A stretch of DNA of 64,000 bases from positions 620,001 through 684,000 of the forward strand of contig NZ_CP145608.1 in NCBI RefSeq assembly GCF_036884295.1, given 5' to 3'. A program made the translations under genes and the position numbers. Position 1 is the stretch's first letter. Every line of letters begins with the position of its first letter. The notes under the pieces were generated by a model. The model was not told where the DNA came from, searched no databases, and was given only the letters and a program-made list of their open reading frames with translations. Shown here in pieces: positions 52,052 through 64,000 of this stretch. Source of the stretch: Brochothrix thermosphacta DSM 20171 = FSL F6-1036 (GTDB taxonomy: Bacteria > Bacillota > Bacilli > Lactobacillales > Listeriaceae).

Positions 52052-54260
52052 TAATGAACCGACAGCAGCGATGATTGCAGAGCAACAATTATACTTGGAA
52101 ATGGGATTGACTCCTTCTGAGTACGACATGGTTTGTGATATTTTAAAGCGACAACCCAATTACACTGAAACGGGATTGTTTTCAGTTATGTGGTCTGAGC
52201 ATTGTAGTTATAAGAACTCTAAACCTGTATTAGCTAAATTTCCGACAACAGGTGAGCAAGTATTAATGGGCCCAGGTGAAGGTGCTGGTATTGTAGACAT
52301 TGGTGATGGACAAGGCGTTTGTTTTAAAGTTGAAAGCCATAATCATCCGTCATATGTTGAGCCTTATCAAGGTGCTGCAACAGGTGTTGGTGGGATTATT
52401 CGTGATATTTTTTCCATGGGAGCCCGCCCGATTGCTTTATTAAACTCATTGCGTTTTGGTGAAATTGATAATGCTCATACGAAGTACTTGGTGAATGAAG
52501 TGGTTGCCGGTATTGCAGGTTATGGTAATTCAATTGGGATACCTACTGTAGGTGGTGAAATTCAATTTGAACCAAGCTATGCGAAAAACCCATTGGTTAA
52601 TGCAATGTGTGTCGGAATTATCGACCAAAAAGATATTCAAAAAGGTAAAGCTTCTGGTGTGGGAAACTCAGTGATGTATGTGGGTGCTAAAACTGGGCGT
52701 GATGGTATTCACGGTGCAACATTTGCTTCTGTTGAGTTCAGTGAAGAAGGTGAGCAACAACGTTCAGCTGTTCAAGTAGGTAATCCTTTTATGGAGAAGT
52801 TATTGATTGAAGCTTGTCTTGAAGTGATACAAAAACATTCTGATATATTAATCGGCATTCAAGATATGGGTGCTGCTGGGTTAGTGAGTTCATCCTCAGA
52901 AATGGCATCAAAAGCAGGCTCAGGCTTACGTTTAGATATGGATGTTGTACCGAAACGTGAAACAGAAATGACACCGTATGAAATGCTTTTATCTGAATCA
53001 CAAGAGCGTATGTTGTTATGTATAAAAAAAGGTGAAGAACATACGATCCAAGCATTGTTTGAACGTTATGGATTAGAAGGCGTGGTCATTGGTGAAGTAA
53101 CGGATGATGGGATGTACACGATTATTCATCAAGGTGAAGTTGTAGCAGATGTGCCTGTTGATGCATTGGCAGAAGAAGCGCCTGTTTATCATAAGTTAGC
53201 AACTGAACCACAACAGTATCGTGATTTTCAAGCAGAAGCACCATTTGTACCTCAAATTACGAACGCGGCTCAAACATGGAAAGACTTACTTTCACAACCA
53301 ACCATTGCGAGTAAACGCCATGTGTATGAGCAGTTTGATTACCAAGTACGTACAAATACGGTCGTGATTCCAGGGTCAGATGCAGCTGTTTTACGCGTGC
53401 GTGGTACTAATAAAGCGATAGCTATGACAGTTGATTGTAACTCACGTTATTTATACCTTGACCCAAAAGTGGGTGGACAAATTGCATTGGCAGAAGCGGC
53501 CCGCAATATTGTGTGTTCAGGTGCACAACCACTAGCCATTACAGATGGTTTGAACTTTGGGAATCCAGAAAAACCAGAAATTTTCTGGCAAATTGAACAA
53601 GCTGCTGATGGGATTGCAGAGGGGTGTCGTGTGTTAAATACACCTGTTATTTCAGGAAACGTTTCGTTGTACAACGAAACAGATGGTGAAGCCATTTATC
53701 CAACACCCGTTATTGGAATGGTTGGTTTAATAAAAGATTTAGCGCATGTTACAACACAATCTTTTGCAGCCGCAGATGACAGCATTTTTCTAATCGGTGA
53801 AACAGCTGCTGAATTTAACGGCTCTGAATTACAAAAATTACAGCTAGGTCATATTAGTGGAAAAGTACCTGCGCTTGATTTAGCAGTAGAACAAGACTAT
53901 CAAGCAAAACTATTAACTGCTATTCAACAAGGACTTGTTGTTTCTGCTCATGATTTAGCAGAAGGTGGTTTAGCAATTGCACTAGCAGAATCTGCTTTTA
54001 AGGGTGAATTTGGAGTAACAGTTAGCGTTGATTTTGAACAAGCATTACTTTTTAGTGAATCACAATCTCGTTTCTTAATTTCTGTGAAGCCAGAACAGCA
54101 CGAAGCTTTTGCCCAACATTTTGGTGCAGCAGCTGTGGCGATTGGAAAAGTCACTGCGGATGGTTTATTGCGTGCCCAAACAACAAATGGAACGGTAGAA
54201 GTAACAACAGCGGCTTTGAAAACCGCTTGGGAGGCTACATTGCCATGTCTGCTGAAATAA
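52041..54260 (+). CDS. purL: FGAM synthase subunit PurL
   Basis: The synthetase subunit that uses ATP and PurQ ammonia to convert FGAR to FGAM. 739 residues, the small PurL form that needs PurS and PurQ. Motifs include [49 protein letters not shown] and the second-half [15 protein letters not shown] 52041, 5 bp after GGAGGGA, lies inside the end of purQ. The purF start lies inside the purL end. Confidence 0.96.
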   Translation: MLTNNEPTAAMIAEQQLYLEMGLTPSEYDMVCDILKRQPNYTETGLFSVMWSEHCSYKNSKPVLAKFPTTGEQVLMGPGEGAGIVDIGDGQGVCFKVESHNHPSYVEPYQGAATGVGGIIRDIFSMGARPIALLNSLRFGEIDNAHTKYLVNEVVAGIAGYGNSIGIPTVGGEIQFEPSYAKNPLVNAMCVGIIDQKDIQKGKASGVGNSVMYVGAKTGRDGIHGATFASVEFSEEGEQQRSAVQVGNPFMEKLLIEACLEVIQKHSDILIGIQDMGAAGLVSSSSEMASKAGSGLRLDMDVVPKRETEMTPYEMLLSESQERMLLCIKKGEEHTIQALFERYGLEGVVIGEVTDDGMYTIIHQGEVVADVPVDALAEEAPVYHKLATEPQQYRDFQAEAPFVPQITNAAQTWKDLLSQPTIASKRHVYEQFDYQVRTNTVVIPGSDAAVLRVRGTNKAIAMTVDCNSRYLYLDPKVGGQIALAEAARNIVCSGAQPLAITDGLNFGNPEKPEIFWQIEQAADGIAEGCRVLNTPVISGNVSLYNETDGEAIYPTPVIGMVGLIKDLAHVTTQSFAAADDSIFLIGETAAEFNGSELQKLQLGHISGKVPALDLAVEQDYQAKLLTAIQQGLVVSAHDLAEGGLAIALAESAFKGEFGVTVSVDFEQALLFSESQSRFLISVKPEQHEAFAQHFGAAAVAIGKVTADGLLRAQTTNGTVEVTTAALKTAWEATLPCLLK

Positions 54261-55678
54261 AAGGGTTAAATGAAGAATGTGGTGTTTTTGGTATCTGGGG
54301 ACATCATGAAGCGCCATCAGTTACGTATTTTGGGCTACACAGTTTGCAACATCGTGGGCAAGAAGGCGCTGGTATTTGTGTGACGGACGGTGAAAAAATT
54401 GATGGGCATCGTAATCTAGGTTTGCTTGCTGATGTCTTTAAGAATGGTGAGCTGGATCAATTACATGGAGATGGGGCAATCGGTCATGTGCGTTATGCAA
54501 CAGCGGGAGGTAAAACGTTAAGCAACGTTCAACCCATGTTATTTCATTTTCAAGATTCAAGTTTAGCGTTAGCTCATAATGGTAATCTGATTAATGCCCG
54601 TACTTTGCGCCGAAAGTTAGAACGTGAAGGGGCGATTTTTCAATCCAGTTCAGATACAGAAGTATTGGCACATTTAATCCAACGTGGTATTTCAGATGAT
54701 TTTTACGATAATTTAAAAGCAGCTCTTTGCCAAGTAAAAGGTGGCTTTGCTTATGTGTTATTAACAGAAGATGCGATGATTTGTGCGTTAGATCCAAGTG
54801 GTTTCCGTCCATTATCGATTGGTAAAATTGGTGATGCTTACGTCGTTGCCTCTGAAACATGTGCATTTGATGTTGTAGGTGCTGAATTTGTTAGAGATGT
54901 CGAGCCGGGTGAAATGATTGTTTTTGATAAAGATGGCATGCATATTGACCATTATCGTACAGATACACAACATGCGATTTGTAGTATGGAGTATGTTTAC
55001 TTCGCTCGACCTGATTCCAATATTGCAGGGGTGAATGTTCATACTGCCCGCAAACGAATGGGTGTTAGTCTGGCACAAGAAGCGCCAGTTGAGGCAGATA
55101 TGGTGATTGGTGTACCTGATTCAAGTATTTCAGCTGCGATTGGTTACGCGGAAGAAGCGCAATTACCCTACGAATTAGGGTTGATTAAAAATCGTTATGT
55201 TGCTCGTACATTTATTCAACCCAGTCAAGAGTTACGCGAACAAGGGGTGAAAATGAAATTATCAGCAGTCAGCGGTGTTGTAAAAGGCAAACGTGTTGTG
55301 ATGATTGATGATTCGATTGTAAGAGGAACGACCAGTAAGCGGATTGTTAAATTATTGCGGGAGGCAGGTGCTGCAGAAGTACATGTTCGCATTGCTTCAC
55401 CGCCATTAAAATACCCTTGTTTTTATGGTATTGATATTCAAACGCGTCGAGAACTAATTGCTGCTAACTATACTGTTGCTGAAATTTGTGAGCAAATCGG
55501 TGCAGATTCGCTTGAATACCTCAGTTGTGATGGCTTAGTTGAAGCAATTGGGCGTCCATTCCCCGCTGAAAAATATGGCGGTATTACAATGGCTTATTTT
55601 AATGGTGATTATCCAACAGGGCTTTACGATTACGAACAAGAGTATTTAGAAAGCTTAGAAGAAAGCAGTTTACGCTAA
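54245..55678 (+). CDS. purF: Glutamine PRPP amidotransferase, two Fe-S ligands missing
   Basis: First committed step of purine synthesis. The 477-residue precursor starts at ATG 54245 after GGGAGG and has an 11-residue propeptide; cleavage exposes nucleophile Cys12 (CGVFGIWG). The PRPP loop is [14 protein letters not shown]. In B. subtilis a [4Fe-4S] cluster is held by four Cys. Here two remain (ICSMEYVYF and KYPCFYGI), but the C-terminal CGQC pair is replaced by YGGITMAYF, so a normal cluster cannot form. The C-terminus ([14 protein letters not shown]) resembles the form seen in lactobacilli. Confidence 0.95.
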   Translation: MSAEIKGLNEECGVFGIWGHHEAPSVTYFGLHSLQHRGQEGAGICVTDGEKIDGHRNLGLLADVFKNGELDQLHGDGAIGHVRYATAGGKTLSNVQPMLFHFQDSSLALAHNGNLINARTLRRKLEREGAIFQSSSDTEVLAHLIQRGISDDFYDNLKAALCQVKGGFAYVLLTEDAMICALDPSGFRPLSIGKIGDAYVVASETCAFDVVGAEFVRDVEPGEMIVFDKDGMHIDHYRTDTQHAICSMEYVYFARPDSNIAGVNVHTARKRMGVSLAQEAPVEADMVIGVPDSSISAAIGYAEEAQLPYELGLIKNRYVARTFIQPSQELREQGVKMKLSAVSGVVKGKRVVMIDDSIVRGTTSKRIVKLLREAGAAEVHVRIASPPLKYPCFYGIDIQTRRELIAANYTVAEICEQIGADSLEYLSCDGLVEAIGRPFPAEKYGGITMAYFNGDYPTGLYDYEQEYLESLEESSLR

Positions 55679-55691
55679 GGGGGAAGAGACA

Positions 55692-56732
55692 ATGACAAAC
55701 AATGCATACGCTCGAGCAGGTGTTGATGTAACAGCAGGTTATGAAACGGTAGAACGTATCAAAAAACATGTCCAACGCACGGAACGTCAAGGTGTAATGG
55801 GAGCAATTGGTGGTTTTGGCGGTCTCTTTGATTTATCTGAATTGAAACTTAAACAACCAGTATTAGTATCAGGGACAGATGGCGTAGGTACTAAATTGAA
55901 AGTGGCAATCGCTGCTAATAAACATGACTCAATCGGGATTGATTGTGTGGCAATGTGTGTCAATGATATTGTGGCACAAGGTGCGGAACCGTTGTTTTTC
56001 TTAGACTATATCGCTACAGGTAAAGCTATTCCTGAACAATTAGAGCAAATTGTCGCTGGTGTTGCTGAAGGGTGTGTTCAAGCGGGCTGCGCTTTAGTCG
56101 GGGGAGAAACGGCTGAGATGCCTGGTATGTATGCTGATAACGACTATGATTTAGCAGGCTTTACAGTGGGAGCTGCTGAGAAAACAGCATTAATAACAAG
56201 CGATAATGTTAAAGCGGGTGATGTGTTATTAGGTTTGCCATCAAGTGGTATCCATAGTAATGGCTATTCCTTAGTTCGTAAGATCTTCTTTGAACAAAAA
56301 GATTTTGAATTGGATGTCATCTTACCAGAATTAGGTCAACCTTTAAGTGATGTGTTGTTAACACCCACTAAAATTTATGTAAAGCCAATTCTAGCATTAA
56401 AAGAAGCGGTTGCTATCCATGGGATTAGCCATGTGACAGGTGGAGGCTTTGTTGAAAACATTCCACGTATGTTGCCAGAAGGTTTGTCAGCGAACATTAA
56501 ATTAGGGTCTTGGCCGACGTTACCTATTTTTGAAGCATTACAACATTATGGCGCACTCGATCCTCTAGAAGTTTATGAAATTTTCAACATGGGTATCGGT
56601 ATGGTTGTTGCCATCGCACCTGAAGATGTAGCCAATGCACAAGCAACCTTACTTGCAGCAGGTGAATCGTCTTATGTCATCGGTACAGTTGTTGCAGATG
56701 ATGCGCATCAGGTTAGATTGGAAGAGGTATAA
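55692..56732 (+). CDS. purM: Phosphoribosylformylglycinamidine cyclo-ligase
   Basis: AIR synthetase, closing the imidazole ring of FGAM with ATP. 346 residues with the glycine-rich [26 protein letters not shown] (about 58-71), [12 protein letters not shown] and [25 protein letters not shown] precedes the ATG, 13 bp after purF. PurM is structurally related to PurL, and the two act one after the other. Confidence 0.97.
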   Translation: MTNNAYARAGVDVTAGYETVERIKKHVQRTERQGVMGAIGGFGGLFDLSELKLKQPVLVSGTDGVGTKLKVAIAANKHDSIGIDCVAMCVNDIVAQGAEPLFFLDYIATGKAIPEQLEQIVAGVAEGCVQAGCALVGGETAEMPGMYADNDYDLAGFTVGAAEKTALITSDNVKAGDVLLGLPSSGIHSNGYSLVRKIFFEQKDFELDVILPELGQPLSDVLLTPTKIYVKPILALKEAVAIHGISHVTGGGFVENIPRMLPEGLSANIKLGSWPTLPIFEALQHYGALDPLEVYEIFNMGIGMVVAIAPEDVANAQATLLAAGESSYVIGTVVADDAHQVRLEEV

Positions 56733-56736
56733 CACA

Positions 56737-57324
56737 ATGAAAATAGCCCTCTTCGCATCAGGAAATGGTTCTAACTTTGCTGCAATGTTGGCGGCAATTG
56801 AAACCGGACATTTATCAGCTGAGATTGGTTTATTGGTTTGTGATCAACCAGAAGCCGTAGTCGTTGAACGTGCAAAGGCAAATAATATTGAAACATTTGT
56901 CTTTAAAGCTCGTCAATACAAGGATAAAGCCACTTTTGAAACGAAGATAATTGAGCAGTTACAACAACATGAAATTGAGCTGGTTGTGTTGGCAGGGTAC
57001 ATGCGCTTAATTGGGCCGACTCTGTTAACGGCATATGAAGGTAAAATTATTAATATCCATCCGTCGCTTTTACCCGCATATGCAGGTAAAGATGCCATTG
57101 AACGTGCTTATGCTGCAGGAGAGAAAGAAATCGGTATTACGATACACTATGTGGATGCCGGAATGGATACAGGTGAGCCAATTGCCCAATTTAAAGTTGC
57201 CCGAACAGAAGGCGATACATTAGAAAGTTTAGAAGCACGTCTTCATCAAATAGAACATGTTTATTACCCGCAAATTGTACAACAACTTATCGAAAAAATG
57301 GAAGGAACGGTGAAAGATAAATGA
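56737..57324 (+). CDS. purN: Phosphoribosylglycinamide formyltransferase
   Basis: Transfers formyl from 10-formyl-THF to GAR. 195 residues with [15 protein letters not shown] (phosphate-binding) and the catalytic block [21 protein letters not shown] (Asn, His), followed by [15 protein letters not shown] with the catalytic Asp. ATG 56737 lies 4 bp after the purM stop; an ATG at 56635 lies inside purM and is rejected. The stop overlaps purH in ATGA. Confidence 0.96.
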   Translation: MKIALFASGNGSNFAAMLAAIETGHLSAEIGLLVCDQPEAVVVERAKANNIETFVFKARQYKDKATFETKIIEQLQQHEIELVVLAGYMRLIGPTLLTAYEGKIINIHPSLLPAYAGKDAIERAYAAGEKEIGITIHYVDAGMDTGEPIAQFKVARTEGDTLESLEARLHQIEHVYYPQIVQQLIEKMEGTVKDK

Positions 57325-58859
57325 AACGCGCATTGATTAGTGTATCGGACAAAACAGGTATTTTAGAGTTGGTTGAGCAATTAATTGCCCTTGATTTTGA
57401 AATTATTTCAACAGGAGGCACTAAGACATTAATTGCTGAGGCAGGACTGCCTGTTATCGGTATCGAAGAAGTGACAGAATTTCCCGAAATGTTAGACGGG
57501 CGTGTCAAAACATTGCATCCCGCAATCCATGGTGGGTTATTGGCACGACGTGATGATGCATCACATATGGCAGCAATTGCTGAACATAACATCGCACTAA
57601 TAGATTTGGTGATTGTAAATCTTTACCCGTTCCAAGAAACGATTACTCAACCCGATGTCGCTCTCTCTGATGCGATTGAAAACATCGATATTGGCGGACC
57701 TTCAATGTTGCGATCAGCTGCCAAGAATCATGCCAGTGTGACGGTAATTGCTGATGCCGCTGACTATGAGCATGTGCTAGCAGAGTACCGTGAATTAGGT
57801 GATACGACCTTTGATACACGTCAACGTTTAGCTGCTAAAGTTTTCCGTCATACGGCGGCCTATGATGCGTTAATCGCCGGTTTTTTAACAGAAGTAGTGG
57901 GTGAAGAATACCCAGAAAAACTAACGTTGACTTATAATCGCAAACAAGCGTTACGTTATGGCGAAAATCCACATCAATCAGCTAGTTTTTATGCAGAGCC
58001 AATTGTGAAACATGCCTCGCTTGTATCGGCTGAGCAATTACATGGAAAAGAACTCTCATACAATAATATTCGTGATGCGGATGCTGCGTTACATATCGTT
58101 CAAGAATTTGAAACTGAATGTGCGGTAGTCGCTGTTAAACACATGAATCCATGTGGTGTTGGCTTAGGTGAAACGATTGAACAAGCCTTCTTAAAAGCCT
58201 ATGAAGCGGACCCAACATCGATTTTTGGTGGCGTATTAGCCTTTAACCGAGAAATTGATTTAGCAACTGCTCAACCACTCAGTGACATGTTTTTAGAGCT
58301 ACTCATTGCACCTAGCTATTCAGCAGAAGCATTGGCTTTGTTGAGCAAGAAGAAAAATATTCGTCTTTTAAAAATGCCAATATATAATACTTCAGTAGCA
58401 AGTGATTATGTGAAAACAAGTGTGGCAGGAGGATTATTGGTGCAACAAGCAGATGAGATTGATGAAGACCCTACAACATGGGAGGTTGTCACCACAGTTC
58501 AACCAACAACTGAACAATTAGCAGCCTTGGCGTTCCAATGGAAAGTCGTCAAACACATTAAATCAAATGCGATTATGATTGGTGATGATTCTCAAACAGT
58601 CGGTGTAGGCGCAGGACAAATGAACCGTGTCGGATCTGCGAAAATAGCATTCGAACAGGCAGGTGACAGAACGGTAGGGGCTGTGATGGCAAGTGATGCT
58701 TTTTTCCCAATGCCCGATACAATTGAAGAAGCTGCGAAAGTTGGAATTGTTGCGATTGTTCAGCCTGGTGGCTCTATGCGTGATCAAGAATCAATCGATG
58801 AAGCGAATAAACATGGCATTAGTATGGTATTTACAAAAATTCGTCATTTTAAACATTAA
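57321..58859 (+). CDS. purH: Bifunctional AICAR formyltransferase/IMP cyclohydrolase
   Basis: Last two steps to IMP. 512 residues: N-terminal cyclohydrolase ([18 protein letters not shown], about 1-195) and C-terminal formyltransferase with the catalytic Lys-His in [13 protein letters not shown] (about 270). The start overlaps purN. A degraded copy of its last 60 bp follows immediately downstream (58869-58925), evidence of a small tandem duplication at the 3' end. Confidence 0.96.
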   Translation: MKRALISVSDKTGILELVEQLIALDFEIISTGGTKTLIAEAGLPVIGIEEVTEFPEMLDGRVKTLHPAIHGGLLARRDDASHMAAIAEHNIALIDLVIVNLYPFQETITQPDVALSDAIENIDIGGPSMLRSAAKNHASVTVIADAADYEHVLAEYRELGDTTFDTRQRLAAKVFRHTAAYDALIAGFLTEVVGEEYPEKLTLTYNRKQALRYGENPHQSASFYAEPIVKHASLVSAEQLHGKELSYNNIRDADAALHIVQEFETECAVVAVKHMNPCGVGLGETIEQAFLKAYEADPTSIFGGVLAFNREIDLATAQPLSDMFLELLIAPSYSAEALALLSKKKNIRLLKMPIYNTSVASDYVKTSVAGGLLVQQADEIDEDPTTWEVVTTVQPTTEQLAALAFQWKVVKHIKSNAIMIGDDSQTVGVGAGQMNRVGSAKIAFEQAGDRTVGAVMASDAFFPMPDTIEEAAKVGIVAIVQPGGSMRDQESIDEANKHGISMVFTKIRHFKH

Positions 58860-58925
58860 CATAAGAAACAATCGATTAAGCGCATAAGGATGGTATTTAC
58901 AAAAAGTCCGTTATTTTAAACAACA
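58792..58925 (+). repeat. Degenerate tandem duplication of the purH 3' end
   Basis: Copy 1 (58792-58857, in purH) CAATCGATGAAGCGAATAA...ATGGTATTTACAAAAATTCG... recurs at 58869-58925 as CAATCGATTAAGCGCATAA...ATGGTATTTACAAAAAGTCC..., with a deletion of about 12 bp and several substitutions. Copy 2 is non-coding and fills most of the purH-purD gap. Confidence 0.75.
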
Positions 58926-58942
58926 ATAAGGAGGCGCAAACA

Positions 58943-60250
58943 ATGAAATTGCTTGTAATTGGTAGTGGTGGGCGTGAACATGCAGTGAGTAAAAAATTAC
59001 TTCAAAGCAACCGAGTGACCGCTGTTTATTGTGCACCAGGTAATCCAGGAATGCATGGAGATGGTATAAAAACAGTAGCTATTGCTGAAACTGATGTTGC
59101 TGAATTGATAACATTTTCTAAACGTGAGCAGATTACATGGGCATTTGTTGGACCAGAAGTACCGTTATTAGAAGGTGTTGTTGATGCATTAGAAAAAGCA
59201 GGTATACCAACATTTGGACCACGTAAACAAGCAGCTTTAATTGAAGGTAGCAAAGATTTTGCCAAGCAGTTAATGTCTAAATATGGGATTCCAACAGCAG
59301 CATCACAAACATTCACTGATTTTGAAAAAGCCAAAAATTATTTATTGGAACAAGGCGCGCCGATTGTTGTTAAAGCCGATGGATTGGCTGCCGGTAAAGG
59401 CGTGGTTGTTGCAACAACTGTGGAAGAAGCGATTGCTGCGGCGCAAGCGATGTTATGCGATAAACAATTTGGGAATTCAGGTGCACAAATTGTCGTTGAA
59501 GCGTTTTTAGAAGGTGAAGAGTTTTCATTGATGGCATTTGTTGATGGTGCTAAAGTCTATCCGATGGTCATTGCACAAGATCATAAACGAGCTTTGGCGG
59601 GAGATAAAGGTTTAAATACAGGGGGAATGGGTGCTTATGCGCCCGTTCATCATATTCCAGCTGCTGTTGTGGAAACAGCCATTGAAACGATTTTAGAGCC
59701 AACGGCATTAGCCTTAGTGAACGAAGGACGATCATTTACAGGTGTGTTATATGCAGGATTAATCCTCACTAGTGATGGACCCAAAGTGATTGAGTTTAAT
59801 GCCCGTTTTGGCGATCCAGAAACACAAGTTGTATTAGATCGACTCAGCTCTGATTTTGCTGCAGTCATTACTGACTTGTTAGCGCATCGAACACCGACAC
59901 TCGTATGGCAAACTGAAGGGGTAACATTAGGCGTGGTCTTAGCGAGTAAAGGATACCCCGAGGCTTATGAAAAAGGTGCACAATTAGTGGGATTGGAAAA
60001 ATTAGCAGATCATACGCAAGTGTTTCATGCTGGTGTAGCACAGAATGAAGCCAAGCAACTCATTGCCAATGGCGGACGCGTCAGCCTTTTCAGTGTGCGA
60101 GCTAAAACGATGGCAGACGCACAACAAAGCATTTATGCTGAATTAGCTAAACTTGATACCAGTGATTATGTATACCGTAATGATATCGGACATCGAGCAT
60201 TAAAAGCACCTTCAAGCCCGTTCAGAACTGAAGAGATTGGAAAAGAATGA
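58943..60250 (+). CDS. purD: Phosphoribosylamine-glycine ligase
   Basis: GAR synthetase, an ATP-grasp ligase joining phosphoribosylamine and glycine. 435 residues, slightly longer than usual at the C-terminus (PSSPFRTEEIGKE tail). Motifs: LVIGSGGREHA at the N-terminus, PIVVKADGLAAGKGVVVA (ATP-grasp) and FNARFGDPETQ (metal ligands). AAGGAGG precedes the ATG. It is the last gene of the operon; the order purEKBCSQLFMNHD is the Firmicute standard. Confidence 0.96.
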   Translation: MKLLVIGSGGREHAVSKKLLQSNRVTAVYCAPGNPGMHGDGIKTVAIAETDVAELITFSKREQITWAFVGPEVPLLEGVVDALEKAGIPTFGPRKQAALIEGSKDFAKQLMSKYGIPTAASQTFTDFEKAKNYLLEQGAPIVVKADGLAAGKGVVVATTVEEAIAAAQAMLCDKQFGNSGAQIVVEAFLEGEEFSLMAFVDGAKVYPMVIAQDHKRALAGDKGLNTGGMGAYAPVHHIPAAVVETAIETILEPTALALVNEGRSFTGVLYAGLILTSDGPKVIEFNARFGDPETQVVLDRLSSDFAAVITDLLAHRTPTLVWQTEGVTLGVVLASKGYPEAYEKGAQLVGLEKLADHTQVFHAGVAQNEAKQLIANGGRVSLFSVRAKTMADAQQSIYAELAKLDTSDYVYRNDIGHRALKAPSSPFRTEEIGKE

Positions 60251-60303
60251 TTAGCGATTATTTTTATAGCTATGAGTATCTTTGAAATTTCACAAGTTTT
60301 GGC
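60241..60303. repeat. Dispersed repeat, copy B
   Basis: AAAAGAATGATTAGCGATT... to GTATCTTTGAAATTTCACAAGTTTTGGC, overlapping the purD 3' end; similar to copy A at 44043-44106. Confidence 0.5.
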
Positions 60304-60482
60304 TTGAAGTGCTGGAGATAAATAAAAGCAAAACCAAACGCTGAGCTACAAATAAATTGGAAAAAAACTCTTGTTGACGCTTTATGTCAGGAAGAGTTTT
60401 TTTTGAAATTTTAGAAGTTTTGGCATAAAATACTAGAGAACAGTGAAAGTATCTTCAATCTTGTAAGTACCAAATAAATTGG
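60281..60482 (+). repeat. Imperfect duplication around the purD terminator
   Basis: TTTGAAATTTCACAAGTTTTGGC (60281-60303) and TTTGAAATTTTAGAAGTTTTGGC (60402-60424) begin two related segments that both run to ACAAATAAATTGG/CCAAATAAATTGG (ending near 60360 and 60482). The terminator lies between them. The rest of the 403-bp purD-yerC gap contains no gene. Confidence 0.55.
60364..60404 (+). terminator. Terminator of the purine operon
   Basis: AAAACTCTT-gtt-GAC / GTC-agg-AAGAGTTTT with T-run, 114 bp after purD. Confidence 0.82.
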
Positions 60483-60579
60483 CAGTCTGCAGTCTAATAA
60501 AAAGGCAAAAGCGACAGTTGAATCAAGCTATTGTTCTTTTTCGCATCAGCATTGTCAGTTAAATAAAAAGTTATCCGAC

Positions 60580-60609
60580 TTGCCTTTCACTAGTGTAGTG
60601 CGTTAAAAT
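60580..60609 (+). promoter_or_regulatory. Promoter of yerC
   Basis: -35 TTGCCT (60580-60585), 18-bp spacer, -10 TAAAAT (60604-60609), 45 bp before yerC. Confidence 0.55.
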
Positions 60610-60653
60610 GTTAAAGAGAAGTTGTCGTTAAATTCTGTGAGGGGGATACAACT

Positions 60654-60965
60654 ATGCAAATTGAAAAATTACGAGGTGAAGGCCTCGATGAATTCTTTCA
60701 AGCTGTTTTAACATTAAAAGATCTGGAAGAATGTTATCATTTTTTTGATGATGTTTGTACAGTAAATGAAATACAAGCGCTTTCGCAACGTTTTCAAGTA
60801 GCTAAAATGTTACGCGGAGGAAGCACCTATAGTAAAATTGAGGAAGCAACAGGCGCTAGTACAGCGACGATTTCACGCGTTAAGCGTTCGTTAAACTGGG
60901 GTAATGATTCGTATGAATTGGTAATGTCCCGACTCGAAGAAAATAAAAAAGCAGAAAATAAATAA
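60654..60965 (+). CDS. yerC: YerC/YecD-family TrpR-like regulator
   Basis: A 103-residue protein of the TrpR/YerC/YecD family, which shares the Trp repressor fold. The HTH is visible as EIQALSQRFQVAKMLRGGSTYSKIEEATGASTATISRVKR (about 40-80). Its target is not known. The place between the purine operon and pcrA-ligA is conserved in Bacillus, where pcrB lies between yerC and pcrA; here pcrB is missing. GAGGGGGA precedes the ATG and a terminator follows. Confidence 0.9.
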   Translation: MQIEKLRGEGLDEFFQAVLTLKDLEECYHFFDDVCTVNEIQALSQRFQVAKMLRGGSTYSKIEEATGASTATISRVKRSLNWGNDSYELVMSRLEENKKAENK

Positions 60966-60975
60966 ATTTCACCAA

Positions 60976-61006
60976 AAACTAAAGGGCCTTATCCTTTAGT
61001 TTTTTT
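60976..61006 (+). terminator. Terminator after yerC
   Basis: AAACTAAAGG / CCTTTAGTTT with a 7-nt loop and T-run. Confidence 0.9.
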
Positions 61007-61063
61007 GATTGTAAGAAATGGCTCTATCTTACTTTTAACTGTGATATTTGTTATAATTAAAAA

Positions 61064-61138
61064 GAAGTTTTCAAAGTGAAGACGAAAAAATAAAGCAGAA
61101 GGAAATAGGCAGAGGGTCTCGTATTTGCCTGTTTTTTT
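61064..61138 (+). ncRNA. Candidate short terminated transcript upstream of pcrA
   Basis: A good promoter (TTACTT 61029-61034, 17 bp, TGT-TATAAT at 61052-61057) lies only about 75 bp before a terminator hairpin (AATAGGCA 61104-61111 / TGCCTGTT 61126-61133 plus T-run). There is no open frame. It may be a small RNA or a terminated pcrA leader. Confidence 0.4.
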
Positions 61139-61148
61139 ATGTATAATA

Positions 61149-61162
61149 AGAACAAACGTTCT
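61149..61162. promoter_or_regulatory. LexA/DinR-type SOS box at the pcrA promoter
   Basis: AGAACAAACGTTCT is a GAAC-N4-GTTC palindrome, 1 bp after a -10 TATAAT (61142-61147) and 16 bp before pcrA. Outer bases are A/T rather than the C/G of the B. subtilis consensus CGAAC-N4-GTTCG; the AATAAGAACA flank resembles the Listeria SOS consensus I recall. Confidence 0.62.
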
Positions 61163-61178
61163 GTATAGGTGGTGCACA

Positions 61179-64000
<2,822 letters not shown>

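Noticed and set aside
61064-61178. Upstream extension of pcrA to ATG 61125
   Set aside because: The extra codons run through the terminator hairpin and SOS box; ATG 61179 has a ribosome site and the family N-terminus.

Overview
The window is a low-GC Gram-positive chromosome segment. Gene order points to the family Listeriaceae. accD-accA-pfkA-pyk-fxsA-DUF441-citZ-icd-polA-mutM-coaE-nrdR-dnaB-dnaI-thrS, then ptsH-ptsI-(dehydrogenase)-patA-ykuJ-cbpB-ccpC-dapH-dapL-mscS-crr, then the purine operon with pcrA-ligA, are blocks I know from Listeria and, more loosely, from Bacillus. Several details (short pyruvate kinase, altered DnaI and PurF, no pcrB) make a relative of Listeria such as Brochothrix my best guess. 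This rests on remembered synteny; no database search was possible.

Layout. 1-17.6 kb: fatty-acid carboxylase end, lower glycolysis, citrate synthase/isocitrate dehydrogenase, DNA replication and repair, and thrS behind a T-box leader. 17.9-23.3 kb: accessory block with a GPH-type symporter, a DmpA-type N-terminal-nucleophile aminopeptidase, a PucR-type regulator, and a class III aminotransferase broken by one in-frame stop. 23.4-25.6 kb: divergent tetR/drug-efflux pair. 25.7-30.1 kb: HssRS two-component system and HrtBA exporter for haem, with a recognisable HssR direct repeat before hrtB. 30.6-43.1 kb: PTS core (HPr, EI, IIA-Glc) around a cluster for the acetylase branch of diaminopimelate/lysine synthesis (PatA, DapH, DapL), the c-di-AMP target CbpB/DarB, the citrate-responsive regulator CcpC and a Fur-controlled small gene. 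43.2-43.9 kb (minus strand): a decayed gene for a secreted cationic peptide followed by a 47-residue membrane peptide, arranged like a bacteriocin and its immunity gene. 44.2-46.9 kb: AEC transporter and the amtB-glnK ammonium pair. 47.1-60.3 kb: complete purEKBCSQLFMNHD operon behind a PurBox pair. 60.6-64 kb: yerC, pcrA, and the start of ligA.

Regulation can be read in unusual detail. citZ carries CodY, CcpC and CcpA-like sites; ptsH has a cre-like site; the purine operon has PurBoxes; amtB has a GlnR/TnrA box; pcrA has a LexA-type box; hrtB has an HssR repeat; a small gene has a perfect Fur box; and the efflux pump has a TetR-type operator.

The most notable items are the broken secreted-peptide/immunity-like pair at 43.3-43.9 kb (two single-A losses in A-tracts), the hss-hrt haem module with its cis site, a possible beta-dipeptide utilisation cluster with a disrupted aminotransferase, the loss of zinc ligands in DnaI and of iron-sulphur ligands in PurF, and degenerate duplicated or dispersed repeats around purH, purD and 44 kb. 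No mobile element, CRISPR array, rRNA or tRNA was seen.
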